Part shown: positions 7,328-14,327 of the stretch, in pieces | Numbering within the stretch: position 1 is the first letter of the stretch | Layout: each line of letters starts with the position of its first letter | NCBI GenBank assembly: GCA_023423835.1 | Contig: JAFAEW010000106.1 | Location: forward strand, 1 to 14,327 | From: Bacteroidota bacterium | GTDB lineage: Bacteria; Bacteroidota; Bacteroidia; Chitinophagales; Chitinophagaceae | Length of the DNA stretch: 14,327 nt | Reading direction: 5' to 3' | The notes under the pieces: model-generated | Seen by the model: only the letters and a program-made list of their open reading frames with translations | What the model was told of the DNA's origin: nothing | The model's database searches: none | Made by a program: the position numbers and the translations under genes

Positions 7328-8535
7328 AGAAGAAAATTCTGATCATCCAACAGCCTGCCGGTGGTGGATCAGCCGTTGCGCTTTATGAGATGGTGAGGAA
7401 CCTTTCCGCTGCAAATTTCCTTTTTGAAATAGTTTTTTACCACAGGAATGAATGGAGTGAGAAATTCAGATCCGTACCCGACTGTAAACTCCATTATCCT
7501 TTTGAATACCGAAGTTTAGAAAAAAAGTCGACGCCGGTCTCCTCATCCGTTAAGCTGATAAACTGGTTACTGCTTGAATTTAGTTTCCTTAAAAATTATT
7601 TTACCATTGCGCAAACGGAAAAAAAAATTCTGATCGAACTTATTAAACAAATCGAGCCTGATTTGATTCATCATAACAATGGAATTCTCGAAAACAACTC
7701 CGCCATTCGCGCAGCGGCTGCTTTAAAACTTCCGCAGGTTTTACATAGCAGGGGTTTTCTTTCAAAGCGGTCGAGTTTCAGTGGCTATCTCACCAATTTT
7801 CGCTTATTGAGAAAGATCAATTTCAGGTTGTATATTTCGCAAAACACAAGATCAAAAAGCGACAAAAAATATTTCCTGTCTTCAAAGTCGGGGATGGTTT
7901 TAAACGATTTTGTAAGTCCTCAGTTTTTGCAGCCCGATGTTTCCTGCATTTCTGATCCTGCCGTTAAAACCAATCGGTTTATCATTTCAAATGTTGGCAG
8001 GATTACCGAATGGAAGGGGCAGCATGTTTTAATTGAAGCTATTAATTCAATTAGAGAACAGATTCCCGGCGCCCTTGTGTTTCTTATCGGATCTTATGCT
8101 GAAGGAATCGGTTCAAAAAGCTATTTCGATCGTTTAAAATCAATGGTAACGAGATATGGACTTGAGGATATGATTTTTTTTCTCGGGGAAAGAAGCGATA
8201 TCAGGGAGCTGATGCAAATTTCGGATCTTATCGTTCATACCGCGGTAAAGCCCGAGCCGCAGGGACTTGTAGTTATTGAAGCGCTGCTTTGCAAAAAGGC
8301 AATAATTGCTGCCGATGCAGGAGGCGCATCAGAACTTATTGAAAAATATGGCGGAATGCTGGCAAAACCGAATGATGCAGTAATGCTTTCTTCCTTAATT
8401 TTGCAACAGTATCAATCAGGGAAGAAAAAAAACCAAAACGTTCTTCTGTATTCAAAGCTTAGGAGAGATTTTGATCCTGCTTTACAACGAGAAAAAATGT
8501 GTGCTATTTATAACAATATCCTTAGTAACAACTAA
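7324..8535 (+). CDS. Glycosyltransferase family 4
   Basis: A 403-aa GT-B glycosyltransferase. I place the start at the TTG at 7324 (TTGA overlap with the previous stop) because the encoded N terminus MKKKILIIQQPAGGGSAVAL is the normal first strand and Gly-rich loop of GT4 proteins, and the next ATG (7390) would delete it. The C-terminal domain has SNVGRITEWKGQHVLIEAI, VFLIGSYAEG, IFFLGERSDIRELMQISDLIVHTA and a full EX7E motif (E311 to E319, EPQGLVVIE), followed by DAGGASELIE. The catalytic region is complete, so it should be active. Donor and acceptor are unknown. The next gene starts 11 nt downstream. TTG starts are uncommon and may lower its translation relative to the neighbours (inference). 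Confidence 0.9.
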   Translation: MKKKILIIQQPAGGGSAVALYEMVRNLSAANFLFEIVFYHRNEWSEKFRSVPDCKLHYPFEYRSLEKKSTPVSSSVKLINWLLLEFSFLKNYFTIAQTEKKILIELIKQIEPDLIHHNNGILENNSAIRAAAALKLPQVLHSRGFLSKRSSFSGYLTNFRLLRKINFRLYISQNTRSKSDKKYFLSSKSGMVLNDFVSPQFLQPDVSCISDPAVKTNRFIISNVGRITEWKGQHVLIEAINSIREQIPGALVFLIGSYAEGIGSKSYFDRLKSMVTRYGLEDMIFFLGERSDIRELMQISDLIVHTAVKPEPQGLVVIEALLCKKAIIAADAGGASELIEKYGGMLAKPNDAVMLSSLILQQYQSGKKKNQNVLLYSKLRRDFDPALQREKMCAIYNNILSNN

Positions 8536-8546
8536 TTCACTTTGCT

Positions 8547-10403
8547 ATGTGTGGAATTATAGGCGAGTATTTTTATAAGCGTTCGACCTTCAATAAGCAT
8601 TATGTAAAAGAATGCCTGAAAAGCCTTACCAAAAGTAGTCTCGAAGATCAGTGTCAGTGGAATAACGGTAAAAATTATCAGGTTGGCTTTAGTCGCCTTC
8701 CGATTCGGGATCTGACGGAAAAAGGAAAGCAGCCAATGTTTTCCGAGGATGGCAGATTTTCATTGTGTTTGAATGGCGAAGTGTACAACGTTGCTTCCCT
8801 GCAACAGCAGTTGAAGCCTTTCCGGCCATATTTCAAATCAATGAGTGATACCGAAGTGGTTTTATACAGCCTGATTCATTTAGGCGTAGAGGAATGTTTG
8901 AAGCAAATGGATGGAATTTTCGCATTTTCGTTTTACGACAACTCGCGTAATATTCTCATTCTAGCGAGAGACAGAGTTGGAACGATTCCTCTTTACGTTG
9001 GTTACGGAAGAACAGGAATTGTTTTTGGATCGCAATACGATCATGTAATCAACCACGAATTTATCAATGACAACGGATTTGATTCTAAAGGAATTTATCA
9101 CTACCTGTATCTGGGATATATGCCGGAAAATGAAGGCGTAATTAAATCTGCCGGCACGCTTCCGCACGGCCACTATCTCCAGGTGAGCGACACCGGATAT
9201 ACGTTGAACTGCTATTACCGGTTTCCATTCAAAAAGCCGGAAGAAAAAAAGAAGGTGTTGCTCGAAGATTTATTACTCGAATCGGTAAAGAGTCAAATGG
9301 TAAGTTCAGTGCCGGTGGGTACCTTTTTGTCGGGCGGTGTTGACAGTAGACTGATCACGAGATTTGCTAACGATATAAAGCGGGTGAAGGCTTTTACGAT
9401 CGGAGTCAATGAAGAAGGTTTGAACGAATCTTCCGCCGCCTTTGCTTTTACCGAAAAGATGAAGATCGATCATCATTGTCGGAATTTTTCCTGCGATGAC
9501 TTCAAAACCTATGCTGATCTGCATGTAAAAGCTTTTTCAGAACCTTTTGCCGATTTCTCCTCGATCCCGATGTTGATGCTCGCAAAAACTGCAAGCAGAG
9601 ATATTACCGTTGCGCTTACAGGTGACGGAGGAGACGAACTGTTCTGGGGATATAACAGGAATATCAAAGCATTGCGGTTGATGAATTACTATAATTCAGG
9701 AAGTTTTGAGCGGAAGATGAAATTGATAATTTCAAAACTTAAGGACAAAAATTCGGTTGAGTTTTTTCGCCACTGGAATGCCGGAGATTTTATTTCGTAC
9801 TATTATTCTACCCTTGCGATTTCCGGAGCTACCAAATGGCTTCCTGAAATTATGGAGCATGTGCCTGAGCGGCCATTCTTTTATCCGGCAAACCTCGGAG
9901 AGGACAACGGTGAACGTCTTTCGGTTGAAGAAAACATGATGATGGTAAGAAAAATGGAAGTTGATATCCACTTGCAGAGAATGCTCCAAAAAGTTGATCG
10001 TACAACAAGGTATTTCAACATTGAGGTAAGAATTCCATTTCTTGGTAATGCCTTTTTGGATAATGCCGGATATTTTAGTCATACCGATTGTATCGACGGT
10101 GAAACAGGGAAAATGAATCTTAAGAAATTACTCTACCAGCTCACTGATGATGCATCGGTAATGGATACGAAACGCGGATTTACCATTCCTATTCATAAAT
10201 GGTTGCAGGCAAAAATGCAGAAGGAAGTTGTTGAAACAGTAATGGACATGCCTTCGAAACTTGCCATCTATTTCAACAGAAGGAAATTGGGTAAAATGCT
10301 TCAGCATCACAATCAAACCAATTCTTCGTCCACTGCCTGGTTTGTCTGGGCGCTCTACGCACTCGTGAAGTGGAACGATGAGTACAATGTCTGGAACAAA
10401 TAA
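8547..10403 (+). CDS. asnB: Asparagine synthetase-like glutamine amidotransferase (probable sugar amidase)
   Basis: A 618-aa AsnB-family enzyme: an N-terminal class II glutaminase domain and a C-terminal ATP-dependent synthetase domain that transfers ammonia to a carboxylate. The N terminus is MCGIIG, with Cys2 as nucleophile after Met removal. R50 (SRLPIRDL), N76-G-E78 (LNGEVYN) and D101 (SDTEVV) match the glutamine-binding residues of characterised AsnB. The usual HRGPD motif near residues 30-35 is absent; the region reads LTKSSLEDQ. The synthetase domain has the PP-loop SGGVDS (262-267), GDGGDE (359-364), EVRIPFLG and TKRGFTIPIHKWL. Inside polysaccharide loci such proteins (for example WbpS-like) are thought to amidate uronic-acid sugars, which would fit here beside acidic-sugar genes. 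That role is inferred. A true asparagine synthetase cannot be excluded from sequence alone. It has separate short gaps on both sides (11 nt, 4 nt). Confidence 0.88.
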   Translation: MCGIIGEYFYKRSTFNKHYVKECLKSLTKSSLEDQCQWNNGKNYQVGFSRLPIRDLTEKGKQPMFSEDGRFSLCLNGEVYNVASLQQQLKPFRPYFKSMSDTEVVLYSLIHLGVEECLKQMDGIFAFSFYDNSRNILILARDRVGTIPLYVGYGRTGIVFGSQYDHVINHEFINDNGFDSKGIYHYLYLGYMPENEGVIKSAGTLPHGHYLQVSDTGYTLNCYYRFPFKKPEEKKKVLLEDLLLESVKSQMVSSVPVGTFLSGGVDSRLITRFANDIKRVKAFTIGVNEEGLNESSAAFAFTEKMKIDHHCRNFSCDDFKTYADLHVKAFSEPFADFSSIPMLMLAKTASRDITVALTGDGGDELFWGYNRNIKALRLMNYYNSGSFERKMKLIISKLKDKNSVEFFRHWNAGDFISYYYSTLAISGATKWLPEIMEHVPERPFFYPANLGEDNGERLSVEENMMMVRKMEVDIHLQRMLQKVDRTTRYFNIEVRIPFLGNAFLDNAGYFSHTDCIDGETGKMNLKKLLYQLTDDASVMDTKRGFTIPIHKWLQAKMQKEVVETVMDMPSKLAIYFNRRKLGKMLQHHNQTNSSSTAWFVWALYALVKWNDEYNVWNK

Positions 10404-10407
10404 AAGC

Positions 10408-11550
10408 ATGCGCCTTTTATTAGTCGTTGAACAGTTTCCGGGAATTACGGAAACCTTCATTTCCTGTAAAGTGAAGAAGCTTTTGGAAAACGGAAATGAG
10501 GTGATCATCGTCTGTAACAAACAGCATCGGACGCTGTTTGGCGAACTCTTTCCTGCGGAGAATCAACCGCTGGTGAAGTCATTTTCATTTTTCCGCCAGG
10601 TTTCATTTCTTTTTAACCGGCGGTTTATAAAGCATGCTTTTTTCCTAAAAAACAGACGAGAGTTGAAATGCTTGCTGAATCTCGCTTTTATAGACCACTT
10701 TAAGGCGGATGTCGTACATTTCGAATTTTCAGCGATTGGGCTGAAATATGCGCCATTCCTTCATCTGCTGCGATCAAAATTGGTGATAAGTTGCAGAGGC
10801 ACGGCTGAAAAAGTTAAACTGCCGGTTTCCGACGAAAGGCGACATCTCTTCAAACTACTGGTGGAAAGAGCGGAAAAAGTTCACTGTGTCTCCAACGATA
10901 TGGCATCTACAATTGCACCGTTTGCGCAAACTGAAGGTAAGATTGAGGTAATTTATCCGGCCGTTGACGAAGATTATTTTTCAAACTCTTTGGATCAGGC
11001 TAACGGGCTTCTCGTCGTCCTGAGCGTTGGAAGATTGGTATTTGCGAAAGGCTATTCATTCGCATTGTATACAATGTCCATTTTAAAGCAGAGGAACATC
11101 AAATTCAAATGGATAATAATTGGTGAGGGAGAAAAAAAGGAAGAGTTGCAATTCAAAATAAACTGTTTCAACCTCCAGGACGAAGTGGTTTTGGCCGGGG
11201 CAAGATCAAAGAGTGAGATTTGGCGGCTGATGTCAAACTCGATGGTTTTCTATTTGCCAAGCGTTTATGAAGGCGTAGCAAATGTGGTACTGGAAGCAAT
11301 GAGTATGAAACTTCCGGTAGTTGCAACGGATTGTGGAGGAATGCCGGAAATCATTGAAAATGGAAAAAACGGAATTATTTGTAACACTTTTGATTTCGAA
11401 TCGCAGGCCGATGCTATTGTAGCACTTTCCGCTGATTCTGACCTGCGGAAGCGAATGGGTCTCACAGCAAGAAAGACAATCGAGGATCGTTATACACTCA
11501 ATCATCAGGCTTTAAAATTCCAATCATTTTACAACGTTTTAAGTTTGTGA
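10408..11550 (+). CDS. Glycosyltransferase family 4, first of a tandem pair
   Basis: A 380-aa GT-B glycosyltransferase resembling the WcaL/colanic-acid type: the N terminus MRLLLVVEQFPGITETFI contains the FPxxxETFI motif. Central and C-terminal motifs include SCRGTAEKV, KVHCVSNDM, SVGRLVFAKGYSFAL, WIIIGEGEKKEEL and a complete EX7E (E288 to E296, EGVANVVLE), then DCGGMPEIIENGKNG. I chose the ATG at 10408, 4 nt after the previous stop, because it begins exactly at the first beta strand; in-frame ATGs at 10378 and 10387 would add 10 or 7 residues and overlap the amidotransferase gene. It overlaps the next gene in GTGA at 11547. The next gene is clearly a paralogue, so the two arose by duplication. 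Sugar specificity is unknown. Confidence 0.9.
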   Translation: MRLLLVVEQFPGITETFISCKVKKLLENGNEVIIVCNKQHRTLFGELFPAENQPLVKSFSFFRQVSFLFNRRFIKHAFFLKNRRELKCLLNLAFIDHFKADVVHFEFSAIGLKYAPFLHLLRSKLVISCRGTAEKVKLPVSDERRHLFKLLVERAEKVHCVSNDMASTIAPFAQTEGKIEVIYPAVDEDYFSNSLDQANGLLVVLSVGRLVFAKGYSFALYTMSILKQRNIKFKWIIIGEGEKKEELQFKINCFNLQDEVVLAGARSKSEIWRLMSNSMVFYLPSVYEGVANVVLEAMSMKLPVVATDCGGMPEIIENGKNGIICNTFDFESQADAIVALSADSDLRKRMGLTARKTIEDRYTLNHQALKFQSFYNVLSL

Positions 11551-12731
11551 AACCTTCTCGTTCCCTGAGAATAGGAATCATCGTTCCTGCTTTCCCAACC
11601 TATTCTGAAACCTTCTTTGTCAGTCTCGTAAAGGGTTTGATTGAACGGCACCATGAGGTATTTATTTTTTGCAATTCTAAAAATGAGGACAAGCTCTTAC
11701 TGGATGTGTTCAATATTGAAATTCGCGACAAACGCTTTCGGATAATAGAGTTAAGCAAAATCAACGTTGTTTTCAATGCGCTGAAATCAATTGTAAGATA
11801 TCCATTCACAAGCTGCGTGATCATCAGGCGGCAAAAAAAATGGAGTGAAAGTCTGAATACGCTGTTTTTCAACAGCCACGCCTGCGACATCTATCATTTT
11901 GGATTTTCCGGTGTGGCGGTCCGTTATTCTTACCTGTTTGGAAATTTTACCGGCAAAAAAATGATCAGTTGCCTTGGAACGGCTGAAAACATCCTGCCAC
12001 TTACAAGGCCCGACAGAATTGAAAACCTCCGATCGGTTTTAAAGAAAGCCGACAAAGTGCATTGCATTTCCTATGCGATTCAGCAGAAGGTATTGAATAT
12101 CATTTCCGCTCCCACTTTTGTAAATCATCCCGGTATTGATATTCGGTTTTTTGCTCCCTCACCTCAAAAAAAAGATAATCGAAAAATCCGCATCCTTTCT
12201 GTTGGCAGACTGGTATTTCAAAAGGGATTCGCCATCGGTTTTCTTGCGATCAGTCAACTGGCTAAACGTTTCAAAAACTTTCAATGGACGATTGTGGGGG
12301 AAGGAAAAGAATTTGAGGAATTGTCATTCTACCGGCAAGCGCTCGGACTGCAGGAGCACGTCATTTTAGCGGGAAAAAAAGACCGCCTCGAATTGTATGA
12401 GTTATATGACGCCGCCCATATTTTCTTTTTGCCCAGTATTTCAGAAGGTTTGGCAAATGTAGTTTTGGAAGCCATGTCAATGGAATTGGCGCTCGTAACT
12501 TCTGATTGCGGTGGGATGAAAGAAGTGGTGCAGCATGGCATCAACGGACTACTTTCCAGGTCTTTTGATTTCAAGGAAATGGAAGAACTTTTGTTTTTAT
12601 TGTGTGAGAATGAAGCCCTCCGTTTGGCCTTGGGAAAGGAAGCAAGAAAGTCTGTATCTGCAAACTTCAATGTCGAAAGATATGTTGAAGGATTCGAAAA
12701 AAACTACTTTGAAATGTTGCAAACCAGCTAA
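11547..12731 (+). CDS. Glycosyltransferase family 4, second of a tandem pair
   Basis: A 394-aa GT4 enzyme starting at a GTG that overlaps the previous stop (GTGA). The N terminus MKPSRSLRIGIIVPAFPTYS is followed by ETFF, the same xFPxxxETF motif as its neighbour. Shared blocks with the upstream paralogue are SCLGTAENI, KVHCISYAI, SVGRLVFQKGFAIGF, WTIVGEGKEFEEL and EGLANVVLEAMSM, including a complete EX7E (E300 to E308), then DCGGMKEVVQHGINGL. The middle N-terminal region, which recognises the acceptor, is much less similar, so the two probably act on different acceptors. A retaining transfer in repeat-unit assembly is expected. The next gene begins 18 nt later. Confidence 0.9.
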   Translation: MKPSRSLRIGIIVPAFPTYSETFFVSLVKGLIERHHEVFIFCNSKNEDKLLLDVFNIEIRDKRFRIIELSKINVVFNALKSIVRYPFTSCVIIRRQKKWSESLNTLFFNSHACDIYHFGFSGVAVRYSYLFGNFTGKKMISCLGTAENILPLTRPDRIENLRSVLKKADKVHCISYAIQQKVLNIISAPTFVNHPGIDIRFFAPSPQKKDNRKIRILSVGRLVFQKGFAIGFLAISQLAKRFKNFQWTIVGEGKEFEELSFYRQALGLQEHVILAGKKDRLELYELYDAAHIFFLPSISEGLANVVLEAMSMELALVTSDCGGMKEVVQHGINGLLSRSFDFKEMEELLFLLCENEALRLALGKEARKSVSANFNVERYVEGFEKNYFEMLQTS

Positions 12732-12749
12732 CGGAAACCTTTTCGCTAT

Positions 12750-14108
12750 ATGCCTTTTTCATTTATAAAATATGTTCGCCCCCATTGGCAGTTTAATGTT
12801 GTTTGCGAAGGGAAAGGAATGCTGCCTTCCTGTATCGCTTCAACTGAATATTGTTCCGAATTGCCCATTGATTCTTTATTTGAAACAATCGCGGCTCGTC
12901 AGGCTGATCTCGGTTACCGGCTTTGCAGCACAGGATATTTGCTGGAATCAAAACAAGAAGAAATTCAAAAACATCTTCGTCTTCCGGTGCCAACCATCAA
13001 AGATGAATATCGCTTCATAAGAAAATATTGGGGAGCTTACTGGGCAATATTCGTTTTGCTGAGAAGGTTGCTCTCGTTCTGCAATCCAATCGATGAACTG
13101 CAAGGATTTTATGGAAGCAGAGATACAAAAAAGATCAATTTGTTTGAAGCGTATAATCCCTGGAAGCATTATGATGCATTCGAGTCGCCATTGATTTCTA
13201 TAGATCCTTTCGTTTGCGTTGTCATCCCCACACTAAACCGCTATGGTTATCTGGCCGATGTTCTTAGAGATCTCGGGGCTCAGACTTACAAAAATTTTGA
13301 AGTGATTGTGGTCGATCAATCAGATGAATTTAAACCGGATTTCTATAATTGTTTCGATTTAAATATCCGCGTTGTCAGACAGGAAAATAAGGCACTGTGG
13401 ACAGCCCGAAATAAGGCAGTTGAGCTGACCGATTCGGATTATCTTTTATTTTTCGATGATGATTCGAGAGTCGATCCTGACTGGATCTTTCATCATCTCA
13501 AATGCCTCGATTTTTTTGGAGTCGATGTGTCGGCCGGAGTTTCCTTTTCAATTGCAGGTGGAAAAATTTCCGGAAGCTATTCTTTTTTTCGTTGGGCCGA
13601 TCAGTTCGACTCCGGAAATGCGATGGTGAAAAGAAGTCTTTTCGAAAAGACGGGTTTATTCGATCTCACCTTTGATAGTCAGAGAATGGGCGATGGTGAA
13701 TTCGGATTCAGACTGCATCGGAGCGGCATCAGAAGTATCTCAAATCCGAAGGCAAAAAGGTTGCACCTTAAGGCCGGCGAAGGGGGTTTAAGGGATATTG
13801 GAAGTTGGGATGGTTTCAGGTTGAAAAAGTTGTTTGCTCCGAAGCCCGTGCCTTCTGTCATCTATTTGTACCGGAAATATCTGCCTTCCGAATTGTATAA
13901 AAACGCAATCTTTCTCGGGCTCGTTCTGTCGAATGTTCCCTATCGGTTTAAAGGTAATACCGTAATGATTTTTTTTAGTGTCCTGCTTTCTTTTTTCAAG
14001 GCGCCGCTTTTATTCATTCAATTGAGAGTGTCGAAAGCGAAGGCAGATAAGATGCAGCAGAGAATACCGTTTTTAAAAGAGAAGACTTTTGACAGCGTAA
14101 CCCGATGA
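12750..14108 (+). CDS. Glycosyltransferase family 2 with long N-terminal extension
   Basis: A 452-aa protein. The GT2 (GT-A) domain begins near residue 150 with FVCVVIPTLNRYGYLADVLR, followed by FEVIVVDQSD, the metal-binding FFDDDSRVDPDW (D236-D238), SGNAMVKRSLFEKTGLFD and GDGEFGFRL (314-322), the last fitting the acceptor/base region. The first ~150 residues (from MPFSFIKYVRPHWQF) match no domain that I recognise. They include an aromatic and hydrophobic stretch, YWGAYWAIFVLLRRLL, around residues 91-106. Near the C terminus the segments AIFLGLVLSNV and VMIFFSVLLSFFKAPLLFI are hydrophobic and could attach the protein to the membrane. Its stop overlaps the next start (ATGA at 14105). The family call is firm for the catalytic part; the role of the extension is unknown. 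Confidence 0.85.
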   Translation: MPFSFIKYVRPHWQFNVVCEGKGMLPSCIASTEYCSELPIDSLFETIAARQADLGYRLCSTGYLLESKQEEIQKHLRLPVPTIKDEYRFIRKYWGAYWAIFVLLRRLLSFCNPIDELQGFYGSRDTKKINLFEAYNPWKHYDAFESPLISIDPFVCVVIPTLNRYGYLADVLRDLGAQTYKNFEVIVVDQSDEFKPDFYNCFDLNIRVVRQENKALWTARNKAVELTDSDYLLFFDDDSRVDPDWIFHHLKCLDFFGVDVSAGVSFSIAGGKISGSYSFFRWADQFDSGNAMVKRSLFEKTGLFDLTFDSQRMGDGEFGFRLHRSGIRSISNPKAKRLHLKAGEGGLRDIGSWDGFRLKKLFAPKPVPSVIYLYRKYLPSELYKNAIFLGLVLSNVPYRFKGNTVMIFFSVLLSFFKAPLLFIQLRVSKAKADKMQQRIPFLKEKTFDSVTR

Positions 14109-14327
14109 TGAAAGATAAAGTCCTCGCGATTATTTCCGATTGTATTCATTCTGCTGATACGCATGGCCGATGCGGATCGAAAAATCACATTTTTGTGGCG
14201 CAGATGGAATCGATTGCATCGCACTTTAAAAAAACCATCATTTGTTGTCCTTTCATTGAAAATCGGGAGCATCAACTGACAACTTCTTATACAAATCCTT
14301 CCATAGAATTTATTAAACTTAGAAATG
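14105..14327 (+). CDS. Probable glycosyltransferase, 3'-partial (N-terminal 74 codons)
   Basis: An open reading frame starts at ATG 14105 (a second ATG follows at 14108) and stays open to the right edge. Its start overlaps the previous stop as ATGA, the same coupled arrangement seen elsewhere in this operon. The protein begins MMKDKVLAIISDCIHSADTH and continues GRCGSKNHIFVAQMESIASHFKK, TIICCPF and SIEFIKL. A first beta strand, a loop, a helix of about the right length and a second strand (TIICCPF) fit the N-terminal half of a GT-B/GT4 glycosyltransferase, but no diagnostic motif lies within the visible part. It is certainly a continuing coding region in terms of frame and spacing; the product is an inference. 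Confidence 0.62.
   Translation, partial: MMKDKVLAIISDCIHSADTHGRCGSKNHIFVAQMESIASHFKKTIICCPFIENREHQLTTSYTNPSIEFIKLRN

Noticed and set aside
9732..10520. Long antisense open frames opposite the amidotransferase and GT4 genes
   Set aside because: They lie opposite strongly supported conserved genes, and their translations show no recognisable domain or sensible operon spacing.
1..14327. Mobile element, toxin-antitoxin or defence system
   Set aside because: No transposase, integrase, terminal inverted repeats, or defence or toxin domains were found on either strand.

Overview
The window looks like part of a surface-polysaccharide (capsule, exopolysaccharide or O-antigen-like) biosynthesis locus from a member of the Bacteroidota. 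Three things point to that phylum: a GumC/Wzc-type tyrosine kinase with a Tyr-rich tail, followed directly by an UpxY/RfaH-like NusG paralogue (the usual leader of Bacteroidota capsule operons); weak or absent Shine-Dalgarno sequences; and moderate-to-low GC with Lys/Ile/Phe/Asn-rich proteins. I cannot name a genus. Every gene is on the + strand, coding is nearly continuous, and I see no RNA gene, IS element, CRISPR array or convincing terminator.

Layout. (1) 2-808: C-terminal kinase domain of a polysaccharide co-polymerase/tyrosine kinase, cut by the left edge. (2) 852-1385: NusG-like antiterminator. (3) 1405-3891: three sugar-modification genes that overlap or nearly touch: a Gfo/Idh/MocA oxidoreductase, a CMP-sialic-acid-synthetase-like cytidylyltransferase and an SDR dehydrogenase. 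As far as I recall this is the order of the ptmF-ptmB-ptmA genes of legionaminic-acid-type pathways. (4) 3937-8535: a GT2, a GT4, a GT-B-fold protein resembling CDP-glycerol glycerophosphotransferases, and another GT4. (5) 8547-10403: an asparagine-synthetase-like amidotransferase, probably a sugar-carboxylate amidating enzyme. (6) 10408-12731: two adjacent paralogous GT4 enzymes. (7) 12750-14108: a GT2 with a long N-terminal extension. (8) 14105 to the right edge: the first 74 codons of another gene, probably a glycosyltransferase.

How they fit together (inference). The kinase would control chain length or export. The NusG paralogue would let polymerase read the long operon through. The three modification genes would make or activate an acidic sugar. 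The amidotransferase may convert a carboxyl group on a sugar to a carboxamide. At least six glycosyltransferases would assemble the repeat unit at the cytoplasmic face. No initiating phosphoglycosyltransferase, Wzx flippase, Wzy polymerase, outer-membrane export protein or nonulosonate synthase (NeuB) is in view, so the locus must extend beyond the window or rely on genes elsewhere. Four junctions have 4-nt stop/start overlaps and two have longer overlaps, which points to one translationally coupled transcript.

I do not see an obviously new system. It reads as a recognisable polysaccharide locus. The parts most worth a second look are the (Tyr-Gly)n kinase tail with internal duplication, the cytidylyltransferase with an altered substrate motif and no NeuB nearby, the amidotransferase lacking the usual HRGPD motif, and the tandem GT4 pair.
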